Of a stretch of 28,742 nt of DNA, positions 15,432 through 22,335 are shown piece by piece. The notes beneath the pieces are model-generated. The model was not told the DNA's origin and searched no databases. It saw only the letters and a list, made by a program, of their open reading frames with translations. This stretch comes from an uncultured Blautia sp. (GTDB lineage Bacteria; Bacillota; Clostridia; Lachnospirales; Lachnospiraceae), in the NCBI GenBank assembly GCA_934402155.1, contig CAKRTP010000008.1, forward strand, positions 1 through 28,742, written 5' to 3'. How positions within the stretch are numbered: the stretch's first letter is position 1; each line of letters opens with the position of its first letter. The position numbers were made by a program, and so were the translations under genes.

Positions 15432-15815
15432 ATGAGTAAAAAAATCGAAAAAATGAGATGGGCTGCAGAAGACAAAATCTATCGCAAAGATGAATGGATA
15501 AGACAGGACAATGAAGAACTTTTTGTGCTGGAGAAGAAACTGAACGATCTGGAATTGTCTGAGAAAGATCGGAAGATTGTGGATGCCTATGCTGCATGTA
15601 TGGAATCGAAGCTGGATCGAATGGGATATCTTTTGTATGAAGCAGGAATGAAGGATACAAAGCGACGAATTCGAATTCGTAAAGCAGTGGGCAGACTTTC
15701 ACTTGCAGTGGGGGCGGCTGTACTCGTAGTATTTTGCCATGAAGCAACTTTAAATAAGATCAGAGGAATGCTGCATCTGGATAAAATCCATTTTGACAAA
15801 GATACAAACGAATAA
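15432..15815 (+). CDS. Small charged protein with one C-terminal membrane helix
   Basis: 127 residues, not recognised. The first ~95 residues are highly charged and helical, with heptad-like stretches (EELFVLEKKLNDLELSEKD) suggesting a coiled coil. A basic patch KRRIRIRK then precedes one hydrophobic helix, LSLAVGAAVLVVFC (~residues 97-110), and a short polar tail. This layout suggests a membrane-anchored protein with its large helical part inside the cell. AAAAGGAGG precedes the start. It is probably in the same transcript as the NrnA-like and methyltransferase genes, which end at the hairpin near 15861. No function is assigned. Confidence 0.75.
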   Translation: MSKKIEKMRWAAEDKIYRKDEWIRQDNEELFVLEKKLNDLELSEKDRKIVDAYAACMESKLDRMGYLLYEAGMKDTKRRIRIRKAVGRLSLAVGAAVLVVFCHEATLNKIRGMLHLDKIHFDKDTNE

Positions 15816-15860
15816 ATTACTGATTAAGCTGTAAAAGAAGACAGAGAATATCTATAAGGT

Positions 15861-15907
15861 AAAAAAAGAGGAATCACTTTATTTTGATTAAAGTGGCTCC
15901 TCTTTTC
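15861..15907. terminator. Bidirectional terminator between convergent genes
   Basis: AAAAGAGGA pairs with TCCTCTTTT, with an inner CACTTTA/TAAAGTG helix around TTTTGAT. T-runs on both strands serve the plus-strand operon and metY on the minus strand. Confidence 0.85.
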
Positions 15908-15942
15908 TGATGTCATGCAGATGGAAATGGAGACGGAAAAAA

Positions 15943-17223
15943 TCAGATTGCGTCCAGTGCCTGTGAAATATCAGCAATCAGATCATTTTTGTCTTCCAGT
16001 CCGCAGGAAATACGAATCAATCCGGCTGGAATTCCTGCAGCCGCGAGCTGTTCATCATTCATCTGTCTATGGGTGGAAGTCGCAGGATTCAGGCAGCATG
16101 TTTTTGCGTCTGCAACATGTGTTTCAATAGCAGCGAGTTTGAGATTCTTCATGAATTTTTCTGCTGCTGTACGTCCTCCTTTTAACTCAAAGGAGACAAC
16201 TCCACATCCGCCATTAGGAAGATATTTTTTTGCGGTTTCGTAGTATTTGTTGGATGGAAGTGTAGGGTAGTTTACGAACTCTACTTTTTCATGTTTTTCA
16301 AGGAATTCGGCAACCGCCTGACCGTTTTCTACATGTCTCGGCATACGTACATGAAGAGATTCCAGACCGAGATTTAAGATAAATGCACTCTGTGGTGACT
16401 GTGCACAGCCGAGATCTCTCATTAACTGAGAAGTACATTTGGTAATGAAAGCACCTTCCTTTCCAAATTTTTCAGCATATGTAACTCCATGATAGGAATC
16501 ATCAGGAGTGCAGAGACCTGGGAATTTCTCGGCATGTGCCATCCAGTCAAAGTTGCCACCGTCAATGATTGCACCGCCAAGAGCAGCACCGTGACCATCC
16601 ATATATTTGGTGGTGGAATGTGTGACAATATCTGCACCCCATTCAATCGGACGTAAATTGATAGGAGTTGGGAACGTATTGTCTACAATAAGAGGTACAC
16701 CATGAGCGTGAGCAGCTTTGGCAAATTTCTCTATGTCTAAGACAGTAAGAGCCGGATTCGCAATGGACTCGCCAAATACTGCTTTGGTATTATCTTTAAA
16801 TGCTGCGTTTAATTCTTCTTCTGTACAGTCCGGGTCAACAAAAGTTACATCGATACCCATCTTTTTCATGGTTACGGAAATTAAATTATAAGTTCCGCCA
16901 TATATGGAAGAAGAGGAAACAATGTGGCTTCCTGCTTCACAGATATTGAACAGGGCAAAGAAGTTTGCTGCCTGTCCGGAGGATGTCAGCATTCCGGAGG
17001 TTCCACCTTCCAAAGCAGTAATCTTGGCTGCAACGTAATCATTAGTTGGGTTCTGAAGTCTTGAATAGAAATAACCGCTTGCTTCAAGATCGAAGAGTTT
17101 TCCCATATCTTCACTGGTATCATATTTGTAGGTGGTTGACTGATAAATAGGAATCTGTCTTGGCTCGCCGTTTCCCGGAGTATAGCCTGCCTGTACACAT
17201 TTTGTATTAATAGAATAGTCCAT
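15943..17223 (-). CDS. metY: O-acetylhomoserine sulfhydrylase (MetY), PLP-dependent
   Basis: A 426-residue pyridoxal-phosphate enzyme of the Cys/Met metabolism family that makes homocysteine from O-acetylhomoserine and sulfide (annotated also as cysteine synthase). The PLP lysine is K206 in THSTTKYMDGHG. SSGQAANFFALF, IVSSSSIYGGTYNL and IVDNTFPTP are family motifs. The C-terminal RISCGLEDKNDLIADISQAL is typical. The frame remains open to 17349, but AGGCAGGAA eight bases upstream and the family's usual N-terminus (TKCVQAGYTPGNGEPR) favour ATG at 17223. Its promoter region carries two palindromes (17266-17284 and 17299-17315) but no recognisable S-box riboswitch. Confidence 0.93.
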   Translation of the reverse strand: MDYSINTKCVQAGYTPGNGEPRQIPIYQSTTYKYDTSEDMGKLFDLEASGYFYSRLQNPTNDYVAAKITALEGGTSGMLTSSGQAANFFALFNICEAGSHIVSSSSIYGGTYNLISVTMKKMGIDVTFVDPDCTEEELNAAFKDNTKAVFGESIANPALTVLDIEKFAKAAHAHGVPLIVDNTFPTPINLRPIEWGADIVTHSTTKYMDGHGAALGGAIIDGGNFDWMAHAEKFPGLCTPDDSYHGVTYAEKFGKEGAFITKCTSQLMRDLGCAQSPQSAFILNLGLESLHVRMPRHVENGQAVAEFLEKHEKVEFVNYPTLPSNKYYETAKKYLPNGGCGVVSFELKGGRTAAEKFMKNLKLAAIETHVADAKTCCLNPATSTHRQMNDEQLAAAGIPAGLIRISCGLEDKNDLIADISQALDAI

Positions 17224-17259
17224 AATTTGTGTTCCTGCCTTTACATTTATAGTATCTTT

Positions 17260-17289
17260 TATGTTATACTCTTTTTGAGAGTATGTAAA
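17260..17289 (-). promoter_or_regulatory. Candidate metY promoter with operator-like palindrome in the spacer
   Basis: On the minus strand TTTACA, a 17-base spacer and TAACAT fit a vegetative promoter. The spacer falls within the palindrome ATACTCT-N5-AGAGTAT (17266-17284), so a bound regulator would block polymerase. A second, shorter inverted repeat CATAC-N7-GTATG lies at 17299-17315. Confidence 0.45.
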
Positions 17290-17460
17290 GAGTAAATACA
17301 TACTTGGCAGGTATGATAAATATAATATCAGATGTGAGATGACGCCCACCTCTCTAGGTGGTGAGCAACAAATCAGTATCAGTGGAAAAATAGTAATTGT
17401 GTGAGAAAACTGAACAGTTGCAGATTAAAGCCGAAGGTAAAAAAGAAAAGGAGATAGGGT

Positions 17461-17673
17461 ATGGGAAAAGTTATAAAGATTAATCCAACAGAAGTGAAAG
17501 AAGAAAAATTACAGGATATTTTTGAAAATTTACATATACTTAAGAACACACTTGCCGGTGTGATCGATGAGTATGAAGAGAATGAGGCAGAAGAAAAGCA
17601 GACAGATCTTCTGACGGAAGCCTTAGATGCGCTGGAGGATGCGTATGATGCCATTAGCGAGGTTTTATCTTAG
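17461..17673 (+). CDS. Small acidic protein, unknown function
   Basis: 70 residues, strongly acidic, with no membrane segment or cysteine. It is predicted to be mostly helical (LQDIFENLHILKNTLAGVIDEY and LLTEALDALEDAYDAISEVL), like a two-helix hairpin. AAAGGAG lies upstream of ATG. It ends 21 bases before the HD-domain gene and is probably co-transcribed with it. The stretch before it (17341-17460) contains a six-base-arm palindrome, CCACCT-CTCT-AGGTGG at 17346-17361. I do not recognise a family. Confidence 0.7.
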   Translation: MGKVIKINPTEVKEEKLQDIFENLHILKNTLAGVIDEYEENEAEEKQTDLLTEALDALEDAYDAISEVLS

Positions 17674-17693
17674 TTGAAAAGGCAGGTAAACAA

Positions 17694-18269
17694 ATGGGCA
17701 GTTACATTACAACTTATACACATAAACATTTTGATCCGACAGATCCGGATCCGGAATTGATTTTGATTGAAGATATTGCACATGCGCTTTCAATGCTTTG
17801 CAGAGGAAACGGTCATGTCAGGTCATTCTGGTCGGTTGGCGAGCATTGTATTTGCTGTGCGAAGGAGGCAATAGGCAGAGGACTTTCTGCAAAGGTTACG
17901 TTGGCATGTCTCTTGCATGATGCCAGTGAATGTTATATGTCGGATGTTCCGAGACCATTGAAGCAAAATATGAAAGATTATCGACAACAGGAATCCAGAT
18001 TGCTGGATGTGATATACAGCAAATTCCTTGGGGAAGTCCTTACGGAAGAGGAAGAAAAACAAATTAAAGAAATCGATGATGATCTTTTATGGTATGACCT
18101 GAAAACTCTTTTAGGAGAAAACCCGGATAGAGATAAGCCGGAACTTCAGATAAAACTGGATTATAAAGTGCGTCCATTTGAGACGGTAGAAAGAGAATAT
18201 TTGGATCTTTTTGCAGAAATAAAAGTCGAACTAGAAAGGAAAAAACAGATCCAGGTTGAACGCATATGA
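17694..18269 (+). CDS. HD domain phosphohydrolase
   Basis: A 191-residue metal-dependent phosphohydrolase of the HD superfamily, related in pattern to YfbR-type 5'-nucleotidases. Candidate metal ligands are H51 (SVGEHC), H75-D76 (LLHDASECYMSDVPRPLK) and an Asp in the later DDDLLWYD segment. The opening TYTHKHFDPTDPDPELILIEDIAHALS is found in many gut-Firmicute HD proteins and fits a nucleotide-handling enzyme. The ribosome site is weak (AAAAGGCAGG). It follows the small acidic gene closely. The substrate is unproven. Four bases after its stop codon begins a palindrome containing parS. Confidence 0.82.
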   Translation: MGSYITTYTHKHFDPTDPDPELILIEDIAHALSMLCRGNGHVRSFWSVGEHCICCAKEAIGRGLSAKVTLACLLHDASECYMSDVPRPLKQNMKDYRQQESRLLDVIYSKFLGEVLTEEEEKQIKEIDDDLLWYDLKTLLGENPDRDKPELQIKLDYKVRPFETVEREYLDLFAEIKVELERKKQIQVERI

Positions 18270-18276
18270 TATAAAA

Positions 18277-18292
18277 TGTTTCACGTGAAACA
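18277..18292. promoter_or_regulatory. parS centromere site (ParB/Spo0J binding)
   Basis: TGTTTCACGTGAAACA is an exact match to the canonical 16-bp parS consensus. The symmetry extends four bases each side (18273-18296), giving a 24-bp perfect palindrome. Chromosomal parS sites load ParB, which recruits SMC for chromosome segregation, and in most Firmicutes lie mainly in the origin-proximal part of the chromosome. Confidence 0.92.
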
Positions 18293-18383
18293 TTTTGTAA
18301 AAGAAAAAGATTTTATGTAATGAATCTGAGACGCAAGATAGGTGCTATGCGTCGCGAATCAGTCAGAATAAAAAAAGAGTAAC

Positions 18384-18435
18384 TGTACAAGAAATAGGAC
18401 TATATTTATTGCGTGTACAATAAATAAGACATACT
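18384..18435. repeat. Imperfect direct repeat pair, 30-base period
   Basis: TGTACAA begins at 18384 and 18414. About 16 of the first 19 bases agree between copies (AAATA, GAC and TA shared after the TGTACAA). It could be a two-site regulator target or the leftover end of an insertion sequence. Confidence 0.4.
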
Positions 18436-18699
18436 ACAATGGTGTAAAACAAAGTACATTATAATGCACATATAAAACAACAGACAAGAAGATAAATGAT
18501 AGATTCAAATCTCTACAAAAATGAAAAGGTTTTTGAGATTGATTGCGACTATATTTTATACGAAAAATAATTGATTTATGACAGAGAATGAACATAAAAT
18601 AAATGACTTTTTCACTATTGTTATGGCTTTTGAAATGTTATAGTATAAAGAAAAACGCTATATTGAAGTATGCATAAATATAAATGCCGGGAGATGAAA

Positions 18700-19233
18700 A
18701 TGACGAAAGAAAATGAAAATAAAAAAATGTTTGAAAGATATGAGTTTCGAAATATCCATATAGAAGAAATAGTACAGGCAGCGGAAATCGAAAGAATCTG
18801 TTTTCCCCCAAATGAAGCCTGCTCATATAAGCATATGGAGGATCGGATAAAAAAGGCACCAGAGCTTTTCTTTGTTGCAGTGGACAGAAAGACAGAAAAA
18901 ATTGCCGGTTTTCTTAATGGGCTTGCAACGAACAGGGAACATTTGACGGATGATTTCTTTGAAGATGCGAATGTACATGAAGTGAATGGCAGAAATATCA
19001 TGCTGTTGGGGCTGGATGTACTTCCGGAATATCAGCATCAGGGTCTTGCTCGTGAGATTATGAAACAATATCTGGAAAAGGAGAAGCGAAAAGGACGTAA
19101 ACGTGTTGTTTTAACCTGTCTTCCGGATAAAATTAAAATGTATGAGAAGTTTGGATTTGAGAATTATGGTATCGGAGAATCGGTATGGGGCGGAGAAGTA
19201 TGGTATGAAATGGGTATCATGTTAAATGAGTAA
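18700..19233 (+). CDS. GNAT family N-acetyltransferase
   Basis: A 177-residue acetyl-CoA-dependent acyltransferase. The frame is open from 18670, but CCGGGAG at 18687-18693 is spaced correctly only for ATG 18700 (MTKENENKK). FRNIHIEEIVQAAEIERICFPPNEACS is the arylalkylamine/RimI-type start, and LLGLDVLPEYQHQGLAREIMKQYL carries the CoA-binding Q-x-x-G-x-A motif. VLTCLPDKIKMYEKFGFENYG is the C-terminal motif with the Tyr general acid. Many such Lachnospiraceae proteins are annotated only as GNAT; the substrate is unknown. It is preceded by the parS-containing gap and followed by a DUF2284 gene. Confidence 0.85.
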   Translation: MTKENENKKMFERYEFRNIHIEEIVQAAEIERICFPPNEACSYKHMEDRIKKAPELFFVAVDRKTEKIAGFLNGLATNREHLTDDFFEDANVHEVNGRNIMLLGLDVLPEYQHQGLAREIMKQYLEKEKRKGRKRVVLTCLPDKIKMYEKFGFENYGIGESVWGGEVWYEMGIMLNE

Positions 19234-19248
19234 TAATTGATAATTATT
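19232..19248. promoter_or_regulatory. AT-rich palindrome before the DUF2284 gene
   Basis: AATAATT-GAT-AATTATT, a perfect inverted repeat with seven-base arms overlapping the end of the GNAT gene. Its TGATAAT half resembles a half Fur box, but a full 7-1-7 Fur site is not present. Confidence 0.25.
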
Positions 19249-19283
19249 CATGATGAAAAAAGTATAAAAGGAGTGGTTTTTTT

Positions 19284-19760
19284 ATGGATCTGATGCAGGA
19301 AGCGATTTTGCTGGGATTTTCCGGGGCAGCGGTTATGAATACAAAAGAACTTGTTTTTGTTTCGGAATACAGAACATTTTGTGAAGAGAATTTATGTGGC
19401 TGTTATAATCTGAATCCAGCCTGTCCACCGGCATGTGGTACAGTGGAGGAAATGAAGCAGAGGGCACTTGGCTATGAAAAAACACTGGTGCTGCAGACAA
19501 CTCGGGAGGATTTGCATGACCCGGCTGAATATAAGAAAGAAAAACTTCTGCATAATAAAATGACAGAGGAACTCGCAGAGAGGATGAAGGCAGATGGAAA
19601 GACGGATCTTGTGATCATGAGTGCCGGTCCATACAAAAATAATTCCTGTATGTCAGCGTATTGTGTAGATGCTCAGAAGATGGCTGATGCGGTAGGTCTG
19701 CTTTGCTGGACAGATGATGGAAAGATTCGATATTTTTCGCAGATTTTATTTACTGAATGA
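19284..19760 (+). CDS. DUF2284 predicted metal-binding protein
   Basis: A 158-residue cytoplasmic protein of the DUF2284 family. The N-terminal half carries the cysteine pattern C..NLCGCYNLNPACPPACG (~residues 31-51), and the C-terminal part carries NNSCMSAYCVD (~residues 120-130). Together these would bind a metal or an iron-sulfur cluster. Family members are often annotated as predicted metal-binding proteins with no established reaction. AAAGGAG lies ten bases before the ATG. The AT-rich palindrome at 19232-19248 upstream might be a metal-responsive operator. The family call is from motif recognition. Confidence 0.75.
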   Translation: MDLMQEAILLGFSGAAVMNTKELVFVSEYRTFCEENLCGCYNLNPACPPACGTVEEMKQRALGYEKTLVLQTTREDLHDPAEYKKEKLLHNKMTEELAERMKADGKTDLVIMSAGPYKNNSCMSAYCVDAQKMADAVGLLCWTDDGKIRYFSQILFTE

Positions 19761-19816
19761 ATTTGTATTACCAAAACAGATGTGCTAAAATCAGTAGTAG
19801 ACAGGAGGTTTCTTTT

Positions 19817-20464
19817 ATGGAAAGACATGCATTTGCAATGAAAGTAAAAAAAGGAAAAATGAATGATTATCGACGCAAACTTGGTGAAATCTGGCCGGAA
19901 CTGACAGCATTTCTGGATCGTAATAAGGTAAGTAACTTCAGTATCTGGAACGCAGAAGATCTGATATTCGGTTATTATGAGAATGAAGACGGTGCCAGTT
20001 TAAGCGCAGAGGAAAATATGGCAAAAGATATGATCACTGAGAAAATTCAGGATACTTTTGACTGGATTTCCACACCGGGTAAGGATATGCGTCTGATGTA
20101 TCATAACTTTGGTGTTGTAAGGGAAAATAAAGAACTGATTCGTCACAGGATGTTTATGACAAAACTCAAAGATGGATGTGAAGAGGAATATAAGAGACGC
20201 CATGATGGGCTGATTTCACAGAGAGGTGATTCTGTAGATCCGGGTCCGGACAGCAACTTCAGTATCTGGAGTGCCGGAGGATATATTTTCGGATATGATG
20301 AGATTGATACAACTATGGAAATAGAAGAAACAACAGAGGCGAGAGAACAGACAGTTGAATGGGAAATGCGTCAGCTTGGAATCATGGACTGGATTACAAA
20401 CGATGTAGACTGGATGACCGGAGATGTCCATGCAGATGTAAAGCGTTTAGCGTGGCATAATTGA
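19817..20464 (+). CDS. Tandem L-rhamnose mutarotase-like (RhaM/DUF718) protein
   Basis: 215 residues made of two copies of the ~100-residue RhaM fold, a dimeric ferredoxin-like sugar mutarotase. Copy 1 (residues 1-~100) has HAFAMKVKKGK, YRRKLGEIWPEL and SNFSIWNAEDLIFGYYE. Copy 2 (~108-215) has HRMFMTKLKDG, YKRRHDGLI and SNFSIWSAGGYIFGYDE. RhaM normally carries both RRH and IWPEL in one chain. Here copy 1 keeps IWPEL but has Leu at the His position, and copy 2 keeps RRH (H129) but lacks WPEL. AGGAGG eight bases upstream fixes the start at 19817, although the frame is open from 19757. No rhamnose genes are nearby, so the substrate is uncertain. Confidence 0.8.
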   Translation: MERHAFAMKVKKGKMNDYRRKLGEIWPELTAFLDRNKVSNFSIWNAEDLIFGYYENEDGASLSAEENMAKDMITEKIQDTFDWISTPGKDMRLMYHNFGVVRENKELIRHRMFMTKLKDGCEEEYKRRHDGLISQRGDSVDPGPDSNFSIWSAGGYIFGYDEIDTTMEIEETTEAREQTVEWEMRQLGIMDWITNDVDWMTGDVHADVKRLAWHN

Positions 20465-20490
20465 ATTTGACAACAGAATATAAAACGGAT

Positions 20491-20523
20491 AATAAAGTGT
20501 GTACGAAAGTATACACTTTATTT
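20491..20523 (+). terminator. Terminator after the mutarotase-like gene
   Basis: Arms 20491-20504 and 20509-20522 pair over 14 bp with one wobble around a GAAA tetraloop. The descending arm itself is T-rich. Confidence 0.75.
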
Positions 20524-20691
20524 ACGGCTATGAGTAAGCCATGAAATTGGTGTGAAGATGCCTGTTTTGCCAGATAGTTTTTCTGAATTAACAGATTCGT
20601 CACATTTTTCCCACAAAGTCAACACAAATACCACCTATACTTCTAACCATAAAAGAAATGAAAGAACAGAGATTCCAAGGAGGGGATTTTG

Positions 20692-22161
20692 ATGACTGAT
20701 ATGAATAATAAATTAATGAATGATAACAATGAACATAGAGATAATGATCCAAAAGAAAGAATGAGAAAAAAAGTAAAGAAAGCAGCAGGTATTGCATTAT
20801 GTGCAGTTCTTGCGGGCGGACTTGCAGCAGGTTCTTTTGAGGGTGTAAATGCAGTTACCGGATGGAACAGCAGTAAGGTAGAAGCTGCTTCCGGAAAGGA
20901 TAACACAACACTTCTTCAGACGAAATCCAATAAAAAAGATAAATCTGACAGTGATTCCAGCAAATCCAAAGGAAGTCTGGATGTGTCTGATATAGCAGAA
21001 GAAGGTATGAAATCTGTTGTGTCGATCACAACGAAATCTGTCCAGGATGTTCAGAACTATCTTGGATATTATGGATTTGGCGGAAGCCAGGGATATACGA
21101 CTCAGCAGGAAGTTGAGGGAAGTGGTTCAGGTATTATTGTCGGCAAAAATGATGACAGTCTTCTGATCGCAACAAACTATCATGTAGTGGAAGGAGCAGA
21201 TACAGTATCTGTTACCTGTATTGATGGTGAAACCTATGAGGCAACTGTGAATGGTTATGATGAGGACAAAGATCTTGCAGTTGTTTCAGTAGCATTGTCA
21301 GATATTTCAGATGATACAATGGATCAGATTCAGGTAGCAACGATGGGAAGCTCGGATGATCTTAAAGTAGGAGAGCAGGTAGTTGCTATTGGTAATGCGC
21401 TTGGATATGGACAGTCTGTGACAACAGGTATTGTAAGTGCAAAGAACAGAAAGCTTGGTTCTGATGGTTCTGCAGAAGATGAAGATTCGGATGCAGTCAA
21501 TCTGATCCAGACAGATGCAGCAATTAACCCAGGTAACAGTGGAGGTGCTTTGCTGAATATGAATGGTGAGGTTGTTGGAATCAATTCAGCGAAACTTGCA
21601 TCAACAGCCGTAGAGGGTATGGGCTATGCCATTGCCATTTCTGATGTCACAGATACTCTGGAAAATCTGATGAATGAAACACCGAGGGATAAAGTTGATG
21701 ATCATGGTGTGCTTGGAATTACCGGTATGTCTGTAAGTGAGGAGGCTGCTAAGTATTATGGAGTTCCGGAAGGTGTTCTGGTTTCAGAAGTCAGTGACGG
21801 AGGGGCAGCAGAAAAGGCTGGAATTAAGACAAAATCTATTATTACAGAATTTGATGGAAAGAGAGTTCGCAGTATTGAAGAACTGGTAAGCCGTCTTGAG
21901 TACTATGAACCAGGTGAAGAAGTCGATGTTACTATAGAAGTTGCAGATGGTGATTCCTATAAAGAAAAAACAGTCACCGTAACTCTTGGAGAAAATCCGG
22001 ATTCTGACAGTCAGGACGTGGATGATGAAACTGAAGGCGATCAGGAAAAAAATCAACCGGATGCTCAGGAAGATGATGAGAATGGCGGAAACACAGACAG
22101 CTTTTTGAGAGATTTCCTTGAAAATGGTACATCATATGAACATTATTATAACGTATGGTAA
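20692..22161 (+). CDS. HtrA/DegP-type S1C serine protease with PDZ domain
   Basis: A 489-residue membrane-anchored protease for misfolded envelope proteins. A cytoplasmic charged N-terminus is followed by one membrane helix (~residues 31-55), then a Ser/Lys/Asp-rich linker. The trypsin-like domain has an intact triad: H164 (ATNYHVVEGAD), D194 (DKDLAVV) and S283 (NPGNSGGALLN). A single PDZ domain follows (~335-430; VPEGVLVSEVSDGGAAEKAGIK), and the tail is very acidic. AAGGAGGGG fits ATG 20692 (a TTG one codon earlier is less likely). It is a single-gene unit, with the short hairpin element at 22183 and a terminator at 22233 after it. No regulator is adjacent. Confidence 0.93.
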   Translation: MTDMNNKLMNDNNEHRDNDPKERMRKKVKKAAGIALCAVLAGGLAAGSFEGVNAVTGWNSSKVEAASGKDNTTLLQTKSNKKDKSDSDSSKSKGSLDVSDIAEEGMKSVVSITTKSVQDVQNYLGYYGFGGSQGYTTQQEVEGSGSGIIVGKNDDSLLIATNYHVVEGADTVSVTCIDGETYEATVNGYDEDKDLAVVSVALSDISDDTMDQIQVATMGSSDDLKVGEQVVAIGNALGYGQSVTTGIVSAKNRKLGSDGSAEDEDSDAVNLIQTDAAINPGNSGGALLNMNGEVVGINSAKLASTAVEGMGYAIAISDVTDTLENLMNETPRDKVDDHGVLGITGMSVSEEAAKYYGVPEGVLVSEVSDGGAAEKAGIKTKSIITEFDGKRVRSIEELVSRLEYYEPGEEVDVTIEVADGDSYKEKTVTVTLGENPDSDSQDVDDETEGDQEKNQPDAQEDDENGGNTDSFLRDFLENGTSYEHYYNVW

Positions 22162-22182
22162 ATTTTCAGACAGGCAATACAA

Positions 22183-22209
22183 GTTGCTGTGAACGGAGTG
22201 AGCAGTAAC
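22183..22209. repeat. Short hairpin element, copy 2
   Basis: Near-identical to the element at 7384-7411: both contain CTGTGAACGGAGTGA. GTTGCTG pairs with CAGTAAC with one wobble, and the changes relative to copy 1 keep the stem. A more distant relative is at 24629-24663. It lies between the htrA-like gene and a separate terminator. Confidence 0.5.
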
Positions 22210-22232
22210 GAATAATTTTATAAGCATGGAGG

Positions 22233-22266
22233 GAACTGGTGCGGTTGCATCGGTTCTCTTCTTTTG
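22233..22266 (+). terminator. Terminator after the HtrA-type protease gene
   Basis: GAACTGGTGC (22233-22242) pairs with GCATCGGTTC (22247-22256) with two wobbles around GGTT, followed by TCTTCTTTT. Confidence 0.75.
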
Positions 22267-22335
22267 TTATACTAAAAAGCAGAGTGCAGAAATACAGCAG
22301 GTATTTTACGGAATAGAAAGAAAAGGAAACATGGT

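Larger units (their letters stand above)
18270..18699. other. 430-base intergenic region: parS, hairpin, direct repeats
   Basis: No gene. It holds the parS site (18277-18292), a hairpin at 18330-18353 (GACGC/GCGTC with possible inner pairing), two 30-base-spaced direct repeats at 18384 and 18414, and the control region of the next gene, with possible TTGTTA (18617) and TAGTAT elements. The rest is AT-rich without visible structure. Confidence 0.6.

Noticed and set aside
15665..15680. ACGAATTCGAATTCGT palindrome
   Set aside because: It lies inside the coding sequence of the small membrane protein and arises from its Arg-Ile-Arg-Ile-Arg codons; probably chance.
17346..17361. CCACCT-CTCT-AGGTGG palindrome between metY and the small acidic gene
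   Set aside because: Real but short and without a T run or clear promoter context; mentioned with the neighbouring gene rather than claimed as an operator.
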